The position numbers and the translations under genes are program-made. From contig NZ_VFSU01000012.1 of assembly GCF_006385875.1 (NCBI RefSeq), positions 1 through 64,000 on the forward strand: DNA of 64,000 nt, read 5' to 3'. Under the pieces are notes generated by a model that worked only from the letters and a program-made list of their open reading frames with translations, did not search any database and was not told the DNA's origin. The DNA is from Sandaracinobacter neustonicus (GTDB lineage: Bacteria; Pseudomonadota; Alphaproteobacteria; Sphingomonadales; Sphingomonadaceae). The stretch's first letter is position 1. The number at the start of each line of letters is the position of its first letter. Shown piece by piece: positions 1-7,061 of this stretch.

Positions 1-137
1 CCTTCAAGGTAGCGGTCATACCAGCGATAGAACGTCCGGCGGGCGATACCGAGCTTGTCCAGCGTGCGTTTGGCGGGCAGGTGCGACTGCTCGACGATCC
101 GGATGATCTCGAGTTTTTCGGATGCGGGATACCTCAT
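1..137 (-). CDS. IS3-family transposase OrfB, N-terminal fragment
   Basis: The reading frame starts at an ATG that overlaps the orfA stop in the order ATGA, the usual arrangement for translational coupling or frameshifting in IS3 elements. The visible 45 residues begin MRYPASEKLEIIRIVE and contain the segment RTFYRWYDRYLE, a helix-turn-helix typical of the start of IS3 OrfB proteins. The DDE integrase core (rve domain) would follow but is beyond the left edge. Whether the full protein is intact cannot be judged. Confidence 0.8.
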   Translation of the reverse strand, partial: MRYPASEKLEIIRIVEQSHLPAKRTLDKLGIARRTFYRWYDRYLE

Positions 138-520
138 TCGTCGTCGCCCCCATCCGCGATCATGCTTTTTTTCAGCAGACGGTTTTCGAGTGTCAGGTCG
201 GCCACGCATTCCTTCAAGGCCCGGGCCTCGCGGCGCAGGTCCTGCACCTCGCCGGTGGTCGCGGCACGAGCGGTGTCGCCGGCCAGGCGGCGCTTGCCAG
301 CTTCCATGAACTCCTTCGACCAGGTGTAGTACAGGCTCTGCGCGATGCCTTCCTTGCGGCACAGCTCGGCAATGCTGTCCTCGCCGCGTAGCCCATCGAG
401 CACGATGCGGATCTTGTCCTCCGCCGAGAAATGGCGACGCGTCTGCCGCCGAATGTCCTTCACCACCCGCTCAGCAGGGGCCTTGGTCGGCGATTTTTTC
501 AAGGAGGGTTGGGCCTTCAT
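134..520 (-). CDS. IS3-family transposase OrfA (HTH_Tnp_1)
   Basis: A 128-residue DNA-binding subunit of an IS3-type transposase. It has a basic N-terminus, the HTH segment RRHFSAEDKIRIVLDGL, then IAELCRKEGI and LYYTWSKEFMEAG, followed by a leucine-rich C-terminal coiled coil (LRREARALKE..LTLENRLLKKS) used for multimerisation and ending at the orfB overlap. I chose the ATG at 520, which follows a GGAACGAAG ribosome-binding stretch. A start at 553 would add 11 residues without family support. It functions in element transposition and has no link to the neighbouring chromosomal genes. Confidence 0.85.
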   Translation of the reverse strand: MKAQPSLKKSPTKAPAERVVKDIRRQTRRHFSAEDKIRIVLDGLRGEDSIAELCRKEGIAQSLYYTWSKEFMEAGKRRLAGDTARAATTGEVQDLRREARALKECVADLTLENRLLKKSMIADGGDDE

Positions 521-677
521 CTTCGTTCCTTCGTCACTACGACGAAGCCCCAACCCTCCTTAAATCACAACCTCAAATCTGTGCCATTGGTGCTGACGGC
601 GGACAATGTCTACAAATCGAATGAGCGCATCAATTTCAGATTCTGAAAATTTCAATCAACCGGAGATAAAGATAAAC

Positions 678-764
678 ATGATTGATTTTAGAATATTATG
701 GGAAGATGAAATTTTAGAAAATGAAAATGCAATGGATCGTGAAAAAGGTGAGATGAAATTTTAG
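678..764 (+). other. possible 28-codon ORF in AT-rich spacer, with a 16-bp direct repeat
   Basis: Between the IS end and the next gene lies about 200 bp of very AT-rich DNA. It contains an ATG-initiated 28-codon frame (starting MIDFRILWEDEI) that ends within the second copy of a direct repeat GATGAAATTTTAGAAA (705-720 and 752-767). There is a purine-rich stretch upstream but no convincing ribosome-binding site. It may be the remnant of a gene disrupted by the IS insertion. I see no recognisable domain, so coding status is doubtful. Confidence 0.25.
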
Positions 765-820
765 AAATTTCCGAATTGTCGATTCAAAATTATAAATAAA
801 TCTGTAATTTGGAAGATATT

Positions 821-1330
821 GTGAAAATTTCAATTTTGTCGATAGCTATTTCAGGATTTGTTGCGATCTCAGTGGTAGCTTTATCCGCATTCGCCTTAGG
901 AAAGAACTCTGGTACGTCGCTGAAAGATGGTCCGAATATCGATATAAAGTATGCCGATGCGACCTCAAATATCGCTCACCGGAATCTCGTAGGTATTTGG
1001 GGGGTAGCTAACGAACGTTGCGCATCGGACTTTGTGATTGTGTATTCTGCAGATGGAAGATTTGCCAGCGGCGATGGTCGAGAGGGCATTGAGGGGAAGT
1101 GGAAAATAGATGGAAGAATCATAACTCACAACAGAACAATAAAATACAACATAGATGATGATGAATTGAATATGATTATAAACAAGAATCCAAATATGTA
1201 TGTTTATACAATAATCAATTTATCTGAAAATGAACTTACCATTGACAGCGATGGTGAAAAATTTGACCTAATCAAATGCCATGATGGTAATTACACATTT
1301 CAGGATGGTGGCAGCTTCAAAGAGGGTTGA
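821..1330 (+). CDS. hypothetical membrane-anchored or exported lipocalin-like protein, low GC
   Basis: A 169-residue protein with an N-terminal hydrophobic segment (ISILSIAISGFVAISVVALSAFA) that acts as a signal anchor or signal peptide. A small beta-rich domain follows, with the pattern LVGIWG...C..D..IVY..DGRF...G.EGKWKIDG, like the short 'new lipoprotein' domains in which a Trp-Gly strand, a Cys and repeated DG turns form a lipocalin-like barrel. The GTG at 821 is preferred because GGAAG sits five bases upstream; a TTG at 809 is the alternative. GC content is far below the rest of the window and codon use is AT-rich, which suggests recent acquisition together with the adjacent IS. The function is unknown. 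Confidence 0.65.
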   Translation: MKISILSIAISGFVAISVVALSAFALGKNSGTSLKDGPNIDIKYADATSNIAHRNLVGIWGVANERCASDFVIVYSADGRFASGDGREGIEGKWKIDGRIITHNRTIKYNIDDDELNMIINKNPNMYVYTIINLSENELTIDSDGEKFDLIKCHDGNYTFQDGGSFKEG

Positions 1331-1382
1331 TCCGCGCTGAGCACGTGGTCATCCGACCACATTCCAGACGCTATCACTATAC

Positions 1383-1520
1383 CCCCCCCCTTGCAGGGGG
1401 AGAGGGCTGCGGTGCGCCGCAGGCAATCTAAGTGGATCACACGCACGGCACTGGGCATTAAGGCGCAGCGCCAATTTTGAGGGTGCAGGGAAATCATTTC
1501 CCTGCCCGCCGGAGGCAAAA
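1383..1520 (+). repeat. interspersed mosaic repeat, short copy
   Basis: The gap 1331-1648 holds one copy of the dispersed intergenic repeat: a C-tract/GCAGGGGGAGAG arm, the segment GCCGCAGGCAATC, a TGGATCACACGCACG segment, then TTTTGAGGGTGCAGGGAAAT. That last segment runs into a perfect palindrome whose arms are GCAGGGAAAT and ATTTCCCTGC around one central C (1485-1505), followed by CCGCCGGAGGCAAAA. A separate small hairpin (GGAACC/GGTTCC, 1603-1618) lies just past the end of the cell-wall hydrolase gene and could act in its termination. Confidence 0.8.
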
Positions 1521-1648
1521 AACCGCAAGGCCGCGTTTCAAGGTCAAAGCCCTGACAGCGCGGCGCGCAAAACCCGCCCCCGGGCCACACAGAAACGGGG
1601 CCGGAACCTGATGGTTCCAGCCCTGCCTCCATTCCCGTCCCTCGGGGT

Positions 1649-2266
1649 TTACCGGTAGAAGACGTGTTGCCCGACGGTTGCCACGCGGCGCAGTTTCCAG
1701 CCGGGGCTGACGCGGGTTGCGTGGAAGTGGGTCGCGTCTGGCACGATTTCGTGCCAGCTGTCAGACAGGGCGATGAGGGCGATGGCCTTGGCGGTTGCCC
1801 ATTGCGCCATGTTGGTGGCGGTGGGGATGGTGCCGCCGCGCACGAAGCTGAATTGCTTGGGGGCCTTCACCACGCCGCAGACGCCCGCGCCGAAGCGGCC
1901 GGATTCCACGCGGTTCATGATGACTTGCGCCACGGCCAGCTGGCCATCCAGCGGTTCGCCCTTGGATTCGAAGTAGACCGCCGAGGCGAGGCACTTCAGC
2001 TCTGCGGACATTTCCGGTTCGCCGGAGTTGCGCACTTCGCTCACCAACTGGGTCAGCGTGCCGGCTTCCGGCATCACAAGCCCCAGATTGGGTTCGGCGA
2101 ATTCGTGGGATTCATCCACCATCTCCACCGTGGGCACATGGAATGCCTCTGCGGGAGCGGTCGGGATATCGTTCAGAAAAGCAATGTCGCCGTTGGGCGC
2201 TTCGCCCGCGGCCAGAAGAAAGACAGCAGCGGCGGAAATGCCGGCCACCCGGAACTTGTTGCGCAT
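1649..2266 (-). CDS. cell wall hydrolase, SleB/Hydrolase_2 family
   Basis: A 205-residue exported protein with an N-terminal hydrophobic signal segment (RNKFRVAGISAAAVFLLAAG). Its C-terminal 120 residues match the SleB/CwlJ-type lytic transglycosylase fold: LKCLASAVYFESKGEP (with the catalytic Glu of the YFES motif), GQLAVAQVIMNRV, ATHFHATRV.PGW and a terminal HVFYR. Proteins of this type cleave peptidoglycan glycan strands in the periplasm. I placed the start at the ATG at 2266 because the signal segment begins there. An upstream TTG (2569) would add 101 residues of low-complexity sequence with no signal. It stands apart from the leftward cluster starting at 2511. Confidence 0.85.
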   Translation of the reverse strand: MRNKFRVAGISAAAVFLLAAGEAPNGDIAFLNDIPTAPAEAFHVPTVEMVDESHEFAEPNLGLVMPEAGTLTQLVSEVRNSGEPEMSAELKCLASAVYFESKGEPLDGQLAVAQVIMNRVESGRFGAGVCGVVKAPKQFSFVRGGTIPTATNMAQWATAKAIALIALSDSWHEIVPDATHFHATRVSPGWKLRRVATVGQHVFYR

Positions 2267-2510
2267 TAAAGACTCGGTACCCGCGGTTCCTGGGGCTGCG
2301 GGCCAAGAGCAGAGGGCCTGAAAAAACGAAGCCATCCGGTGTTGGAACCCGCGCGAACCGCGCTTGATAAGCCAGCCATTCTGCCCGGAATGGCCGGTGC
2401 CCTGCCGGGCCCCATCCTTCCGGAGGAACCCAGACCGGCCGACCCTTCTATGGGGTATCACGGGCCCGTCACAGTGCACGGGCCGCCCGTCGTTCATATG
2501 GGCGAAAGGG

Positions 2511-2846
2511 TCAACGCCCGGCGGGGAATCCCGGGACGAAGCGTTCTGGTGCAGCGATATCCAGTTCAAGAACCCACAGATCGGGGTCGAATCGCCTCTG
2601 TTTGTTAACGAATTCGGAAACCGGCTGTTCGCCCTCCGCCGCCAGCCGCCAATTGTCGGCTCCGCTCAGGCTCGGCAGCTTCTCATAGGCCCCCACGAAG
2701 GGGCCATGGCGGTGCACCAGCAGCAGCGCCGCGCCCCATAGGCTGCCCTTGTGCAAAACGGTTGCGAAACCGCCCGCGCCCTGCACCTGCCGCACCAGCG
2801 CGGGCACCTGCGTGCTGGCGGGAAGCCGGTGTTCAGGCAGGTCCAT
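2511..2846 (-). CDS. DUF1491 family protein
   Basis: A 111-residue protein with the DUF1491 pattern: RLPASTQVPALVRQVQ, GGFATVLHKG..WGAALLLVHR and the C-terminal FDPDLWVLELD..APERF. The family is conserved in Alphaproteobacteria and has no known function. The gene starts 14 bases inside the end of the thioesterase gene, and the whole set hpf / ptsN / thioesterase / DUF1491 is tightly packed on one strand, so it is probably co-transcribed. The start at 2846 fits the family N-terminus; a longer frame to 2930 would translate thioesterase codons out of frame. Confidence 0.8.
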   Translation of the reverse strand: MDLPEHRLPASTQVPALVRQVQGAGGFATVLHKGSLWGAALLLVHRHGPFVGAYEKLPSLSGADNWRLAAEGEQPVSEFVNKQRRFDPDLWVLELDIAAPERFVPGFPAGR

Positions 2847-3285
2847 CGCTGTAACCCGGCAGATCCGCCAGCAGGATGCGGGATCGCATGAAGGTGCCCT
2901 GCCCGCGCGCCACTTCCTCGCCATCGGCATCCAGCAGGCGGCTTTCGGCGATGATCACCCGCCGCGTGCCGCTGACCCAGCGGCCCACCGCGCGCAACGC
3001 CTCTGCCTTCACCGGCCGCGTCAGGAACAGGTTGAACTGGGTGGTGAGCACGAACTGCTCCTCCACCATGGAGTTGGCGGCATAGAAAGCGGCGTCATCC
3101 AGCATCTTGAAATAGATGGTGCCATGTGCCGCGCCTGCGGCGTGGAACATATCCGGCGTGATTTCGAAGCGGATTTCCGCCTTCCCCGCCTCTGGAATGG
3201 TCAGGCGGGAGCGGAAGATCTGGTTCACCGGCGCTTGGGCATAGAGCCGTTCCAGCCCGCGCAGATGGTCCGGACCAATGTTCAT
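2833..3285 (-). CDS. PaaI-family hotdog-fold thioesterase
   Basis: A 150-residue single hotdog domain. Diagnostic features are AAGAAHGTIYFKMLDDAAFYAANS (the HGGxxxxLxDxA-like substrate-entry helix, here HGTIYFKMLDDAA) and the strands LTTQFNLFLTRPV and AVGRWVSGTRRVIIAESRL..DGEEVARGQGTF. Members hydrolyse acyl-CoA thioesters, often aromatic or medium-chain; the substrate here is unknown. Its ATG overlaps the ptsN stop codon as ATGA, which points to translational coupling, and its end overlaps the DUF1491 start. A longer frame to 3321 exists but lies within ptsN. Confidence 0.85.
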   Translation of the reverse strand: MNIGPDHLRGLERLYAQAPVNQIFRSRLTIPEAGKAEIRFEITPDMFHAAGAAHGTIYFKMLDDAAFYAANSMVEEQFVLTTQFNLFLTRPVKAEALRAVGRWVSGTRRVIIAESRLLDADGEEVARGQGTFMRSRILLADLPGYSDGPA

Positions 3286-3743
3286 GCCGCCCGCCGCTGC
3301 GGCCCGGCCAGCAGCGTCCACAGCGCCCCCGGCTCCACCGCGCCGCGCATCTTCGCCACCAGCTGCTTGTCCCGCAGTGTGCGGCTGACGAGCGCGAGGC
3401 TCTTCAGATGATCCGCCCCGGCTTCTTCAGGGCCGATCAGCACCACCACAAGGTCCACCGGCAGGCCGTCCAGCGCATGCCAGTCCAGCGGATGTGCCGT
3501 GCGCACCACGGCGGCGGCCATGCCGCGCAAGCCCGCCACCCGGCCATGGGGAATGGCGCTGCCGCCCCCGAACCCGGTGGTGCCCAGCCGCTCCCGCTCT
3601 GCAAGGGCCGCCGATATCGCTTCTTCCGTTATGCCCGTCGCCGTGGCCAGCATGGCCGCGGCCCGGTCGAACACCGCCTTCGGCGTCGTGGCGTGAACAT
3701 CCAGCGCCACAGCCGAAGGGGCCAGCAAATCCCGAAATTCCAT
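3282..3743 (-). CDS. ptsN: PTS IIA-like nitrogen regulatory protein PtsN
   Basis: A 153-residue EIIA-Ntr domain. The phosphorylated histidine lies in GGGSAIPHGRV, about residue 63, and further family marks are DLLAPSAVALDV at the N-terminus, DLVVVLIGPEEAGADHLKSLALVSRTLRD and RGAVEPGALWTLL. The protein receives phosphate from the NPr/EI-Ntr relay and signals nitrogen or potassium status rather than transporting sugar. It follows hpf, as in the widespread rpoN-hpf-ptsN arrangement, but rpoN is not next to it here. The start at 3743 matches family N-termini. Confidence 0.93.
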   Translation of the reverse strand: MEFRDLLAPSAVALDVHATTPKAVFDRAAAMLATATGITEEAISAALAERERLGTTGFGGGSAIPHGRVAGLRGMAAAVVRTAHPLDWHALDGLPVDLVVVLIGPEEAGADHLKSLALVSRTLRDKQLVAKMRGAVEPGALWTLLAGPQRRAA

Positions 3744-3810
3744 TGATCCTGTCCGTCGATCCTGTCTGTTCAATCGCCGCCCGCCCATACACGACGGGCA
3801 GTCGTTCCGA

Positions 3811-4389
3811 TCAGCTTCTCGGCTCGACCCAGCCGATATTCCCGTCTTCCCGGCGATAGACCATGTTCAGATCACCCGTGCGGCTGTTCTTGAACAGCAG
3901 CGCGGTGGTGTTGCGCAGATCCAGCATCATCACCGCGTCGGACACGCTGGCATCAGGAATGTCCACCCGCGTTTCGGCGATGGTCAGCGGCGCATCCGGG
4001 GCCTCGACCTCGTCCGCTGCAGCCTCGAAAATGCGATACTCAGCATTGTCCGGCACGTCCGCCAGCGGCAGTTCCGCGAGAGAGAGGCCGCCCGTCTTGT
4101 CTTTCAGGCGGCGCATGTAGCGGCGCAGCTGCTTCTCGATCTTGTCCGCCGCGCCATCGAACGCGGTGTTAGCCAGCGCCGCCCGGTTCGATCCCTTCAG
4201 CACCACGCCCTGCATCACATGCATCACGATGTCGCACTGGAAACTGTCATGCGGGCCAGGGCTGAGCGTGACCGTCGCGCCGATGGAGCGCTTGAAATAG
4301 GTCTCCCTTATGGTCTGCATGCGTTCATCCACATGCACCCGGAAAGCCTGCCCCGTTTCCACCTGGTGGCCCGCAACCCGGATGTCCAT
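3811..4389 (-). CDS. hpf: ribosome hibernation-promoting factor, long form
   Basis: A 192-residue long-type HPF. The N-terminal S30AE domain (about 1-105: MDIRVAGHQVETGQAFR..V, TVTLSPG..DSFQCDIVMHV, AFDGAADKIEKQLRRYMRRLKD) binds the 30S decoding region. The C-terminal domain (about 135-190: SDAVMMLDLRN.TALLFKNSRTGDLNMVYRREDGNIGWVEP) drives 100S ribosome dimer formation. A strong GAGGAGAGAG ribosome-binding stretch precedes the ATG. It is the likely first gene of the hpf-ptsN-thioesterase-DUF1491 operon. Confidence 0.95.
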   Translation of the reverse strand: MDIRVAGHQVETGQAFRVHVDERMQTIRETYFKRSIGATVTLSPGPHDSFQCDIVMHVMQGVVLKGSNRAALANTAFDGAADKIEKQLRRYMRRLKDKTGGLSLAELPLADVPDNAEYRIFEAAADEVEAPDAPLTIAETRVDIPDASVSDAVMMLDLRNTTALLFKNSRTGDLNMVYRREDGNIGWVEPRS

Positions 4390-4414
4390 CGTCTCTCTCC
4401 TCTTTCTCTCCCGC

Positions 4415-5083
4415 TCAGCTGTGCTTCAGCCAGAGCGGCTCCTTCATCCTGCCCACGAAATCGGCATGCGCTTCCAGTTCCGCAAGGGGAACGGCCCATT
4501 GCCGCCGGGGCCAGACCTTCGTCGGCCCATCCACCTGAACCTCCGCTGTCACGGCCAGATCAAAGCCGATCTGCCGCCCGCCCGTCAGCTCCACATACAC
4601 GTCAGCCAGCAGCTCGGCGTCGATCAGCGCGCCGTGCAGCACGCGGTGAGACCGGTCGATCCCGAAACGCTGGCACAAGGCATCCAGCGAATGTTTCGCG
4701 CCGGGAAAGCGCTTGCGGGCCAGCTCCAGCGTGTCCACCACCAGCGCATTGCCGATCGCGCCCCGGCCACACAGTTCCAGTTCGTAATTCAAAAAGCGCA
4801 TGTCGAACGCGGCATTGTGCGCGATCAGCGTGGCCCCCTCGATAAACGTCAGAATCTCGGCCGCCACCGCCGCGAAACGCGGCTTATCCGCCAGAAAATC
4901 CTCTGACAGGCCATGCACAGCCTGCGCTTCAGCCGGCATCGAACGGCCCGGGTTCACATACAGATGCAGATGACGCCCCGTGGGCACCCGCTCAAACAGC
5001 TCGATCCCGGCGAATTCCACAAGCCGGTGCCCATCCCTTGGGTCCAGACCCGTCGTCTCGGTATCGAACACGATCTCGCGCAT
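4415..5083 (-). CDS. dnaQ: DNA polymerase III subunit epsilon
   Basis: A 222-residue 3'-5' proofreading exonuclease of the DnaQ/DEDDh type. Exo I is IVFDTETTGLDP, exo II is LIAHNAAFDMRFLNYE, and the terminal motif is HRVLHGALIDAELLADVY with the conserved His and Asp. The start at 5083 gives the canonical N-terminus MREIVFDTETTG. The open frame runs further upstream only because it enters the intergenic repeat. In Caulobacter dnaQ follows coaE on the other side of the origin; here it sits beyond hemE, suggesting local rearrangement. Confidence 0.95.
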   Translation of the reverse strand: MREIVFDTETTGLDPRDGHRLVEFAGIELFERVPTGRHLHLYVNPGRSMPAEAQAVHGLSEDFLADKPRFAAVAAEILTFIEGATLIAHNAAFDMRFLNYELELCGRGAIGNALVVDTLELARKRFPGAKHSLDALCQRFGIDRSHRVLHGALIDAELLADVYVELTGGRQIGFDLAVTAEVQVDGPTKVWPRRQWAVPLAELEAHADFVGRMKEPLWLKHS

Positions 5084-5175
5084 TTTCCGACTTATCCGCG
5101 CGTTTGGGCAGGGCTGCAAGGGGTATCCGGGGGGTGATGGGCGCTGAGGCCGGGTTGTCAGCCCCGGCGGTTGTG

Positions 5176-5650
5176 AAACGAAGGGGCTCTGCCCCTTCAC
5201 CCCGGCAGGGGCGTGACGCCCCTGCACCCCCTGAGTTTTTTAGCCCCTCCTCTTCAGGGGAGGGGTTGGGGTGGGGGCCATCCGCTGGGCGCGAGGTTGG
5301 AGGTTTATGGCCTGCGGCGCTTTGGGGCTTGTCCCGCGCTCTCCACCCGTCACCCCGGACTTGATCCGGGGTCCAGCTGTTCTTCTCCAACCTTGCGGGC
5401 AAGAAAGCTGGACCCCGGATCAAGTCCGGGATGACGTTGTGGGGGTGGAGAGGATAGTGGATCAGGCCCACCGTTGCTCCCCTCTCTCCATCTCTCTCCC
5501 CAACGGGGAGAGAGAGCTGCGTAGCGCCGCAGGCAATCGAATCTGATCACACGCACGAAGCTGCAGTTGAAGCGCGACGTGAATTTCGAGGGTGCAGGGA
5601 AATCATTTCCCTGCCGGGTCCGGGCAGAGCCCGGCCGCCGGAGGCAGATC
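5176..5650 (+). repeat. interspersed mosaic repeat, full-length copy
   Basis: The whole dnaQ-hemE gap is a composite repeat. In order: AAGGGGCTCTGCCCCTT and GCAGGGGCGTGACGCCCCTGC palindrome modules (5181-5226); an AGCCCCTCC / GGGGAGGGG hairpin with a G-rich tail (5242-5278); an ATCCGCTGGGCGCGAGG segment; a pair of inverted modules ACTTGATCCGGGGTCC and GGATCAAGTCCGGGATGAC (5350-5435); a GAGAGAG / CCAACGGGGAGAGAG stretch; GCCGCAGGCAATCGAATC; and the GCAGGGAAAT palindrome near 5610. The same order recurs at 13518 and 32335. It lies upstream of dnaQ, so it may contribute to leader RNA structure. Confidence 0.85.
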
Positions 5651-5668
5651 AACGCCGCGTTACGTCCC

Positions 5669-6694
5669 CTACCCCCGCAACTCCGCCAACAGCTGCTCCA
5701 CATGCGCGATGGGTGTGAAGCGGTCGATCCCGTGCCCCAGATTCAGGATATGCGGCCGCCCGGCCATCGCTTCCAGACACCCGGCCATCGCGCGGGACAG
5801 CGGCTCTCCACCCGCTTTCAGGGCCATCGGGTCCAGATTGCCTTGCAGCGGCAGCGTGTCGGGCGTGTTGGCGAGGATGAAGTGGAGGTCGGTGGATTCG
5901 TCGATGGCGAGTGCGGAAACTCTGGTTTCGCGGGCGTAGGCGGGGGCTTTTTCGGCGGCGCCTCGGGGGAAGCCGATGATCGGAGTTTGTGGGTGCCGGG
6001 CGCGCAGTTGGTCCACCAGCCGGGCGGTGGGGGCGATCACCCAGCGTTCGAACTCCGTTGGTGCGAGGCTGCCGGACCAGCTGTCGAACAGCATCAGCGC
6101 GTCGGCCCCGGCTTCAATCTGGCCTGAGAGATAGTGCAGCGTTTCGGCTTCGATGCGGCTGATCAGCGCCTGAAAACGCGCCGGGTCGGCATAGGCCATC
6201 AACCGGGCGTCGGCCTGATCCTTCGAGCCTTGCCCGGCGACCATGTAGGTGGCGACGGTGTAGGGCGAGCCGGCGAAACCGAACAACGCCTTGTCCGGTG
6301 CCAACCGGCTGCGGACTTTGCGCACCGTTTCCCAGATCGCGTCATAATGGTGGCGGGCGGGGGCCAGCGACGCGAGGTCCGCCTCTTTCAGCGGCGGGGC
6401 GAGCCTTGGCCCCTCGCCTTCGGCGAAGCTGAGATCCTGCCCGATGGCGTGCGGCACGATCAGGATATCGGAAAACAGGATCGCGACATCGAAGCCGAAG
6501 CGGCGGATGGGCTGCAGGGTGATTTCAGCCGCCGCCTCGCTGTCATAGCAGAGCTTCAGGAAGCTGCCCTTTTCCGCGCGGAGTTCGCGATATTCCGGCA
6601 GGTATCGCCCCGCCTGCCGCATCAGCCAGACGGGTGGGGGGGAGAGGGCCTGCCCGTTCAGGACGGCGAGGGCGCGGGGGATTTCCGGGTTCAT
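5669..6694 (-). CDS. hemE: uroporphyrinogen decarboxylase
   Basis: A 341-residue enzyme that decarboxylates the four acetate groups of uroporphyrinogen III to give coproporphyrinogen III in haem synthesis. The signature PVWLMRQAGRYLPEYRELR is near the N-terminus, followed by LCYDSEAAAEITLQPIRRFG.DVAILFSDILIVPHAIG, GFAGSPYT.ATYM, LMLFDSWSG, and the C-terminal QGNLDP and HILNLGHGI. The ATG at 6694 gives MNPEIPRALAVLNG, typical of the family; an upstream start at 6730 would run into the candidate origin. hemE flanks the origin in Caulobacter and Rickettsia. Confidence 0.96.
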   Translation of the reverse strand: MNPEIPRALAVLNGQALSPPPVWLMRQAGRYLPEYRELRAEKGSFLKLCYDSEAAAEITLQPIRRFGFDVAILFSDILIVPHAIGQDLSFAEGEGPRLAPPLKEADLASLAPARHHYDAIWETVRKVRSRLAPDKALFGFAGSPYTVATYMVAGQGSKDQADARLMAYADPARFQALISRIEAETLHYLSGQIEAGADALMLFDSWSGSLAPTEFERWVIAPTARLVDQLRARHPQTPIIGFPRGAAEKAPAYARETRVSALAIDESTDLHFILANTPDTLPLQGNLDPMALKAGGEPLSRAMAGCLEAMAGRPHILNLGHGIDRFTPIAHVEQLLAELRG

Positions 6695-7061
6695 TCGCTC
6701 GTCTCTATCGGCGGCTTCTCGCCCACGCAAACGGCCCGGTCCCCTTCAATTCAAAGACTCTTTAATGAATGGATTGTTTCAGAAGTAGGGCGGTGAATCA
6801 TGGGGATGGAATCTTGTCCACAGGGCGCTCCACAATCCGGGGGCTTCGCAACCGGCTAAGACTCTTCACGGATTCCGGGTTGTGCAGCGGCTGTGGAAAA
6901 TGCGTCGGCCCCCGTCCACAAACGGATAACAGGGCCTGAACCCGTCTGATGCAATCGGCGGCATATCCGCTTGACGGGGAAACGGGCCACCATTCATCGA
7001 TTCCTTCCCAGATTCGCCGGGTTTTTCCGGTGGATTGTCCACAGGCGCTGGGGCAGGAGGA
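6695..7061. other. candidate chromosomal replication origin (hemE-ppsR intergenic region)
   Basis: A gene-free 0.37-kb gap between divergent hemE and ppsR, the position of oriC in Caulobacter. Visible DnaA-box-like nonamers are TTGTCCACA at 6814-6822 and again at 7035-7043, and TGTGGAAAA (inverse of TTTTCCACA) at 6892-6900; CCGTCCACA at 6912-6920 is a weaker match. Five GANTC (CcrM methylation) sites lie at 6756, 6860, 6871, 6999 and 7011. An AT-rich stretch (6746-6782) could be the unwinding element. The synteny and site cluster are observed; origin function is inferred, and GC skew was not computed. Confidence 0.65.

Larger units (their letters stand above)
1..614 (-). mobile_element. IS3-family insertion sequence, partial (cut by window edge)
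   Basis: Two overlapping leftward frames, orfA and orfB, have the layout of an IS3-family element; only the orfA end and the first part of orfB are inside the window. Read on the minus strand, a plausible outer end is TGTAGACATTGTCC, beginning at 614. It starts with the TG typical of IS3 ends, and base composition drops sharply just beyond it. The other terminal repeat and the target duplication lie outside, so the boundary is an inference. Confidence 0.75.

Noticed and set aside
5038-5546. several 70-160 codon frames with PSSSGEGLGWG-like peptides
   Set aside because: They are translations of the mosaic repeat; the same peptides recur at 13553 and elsewhere and have no proper start signals.
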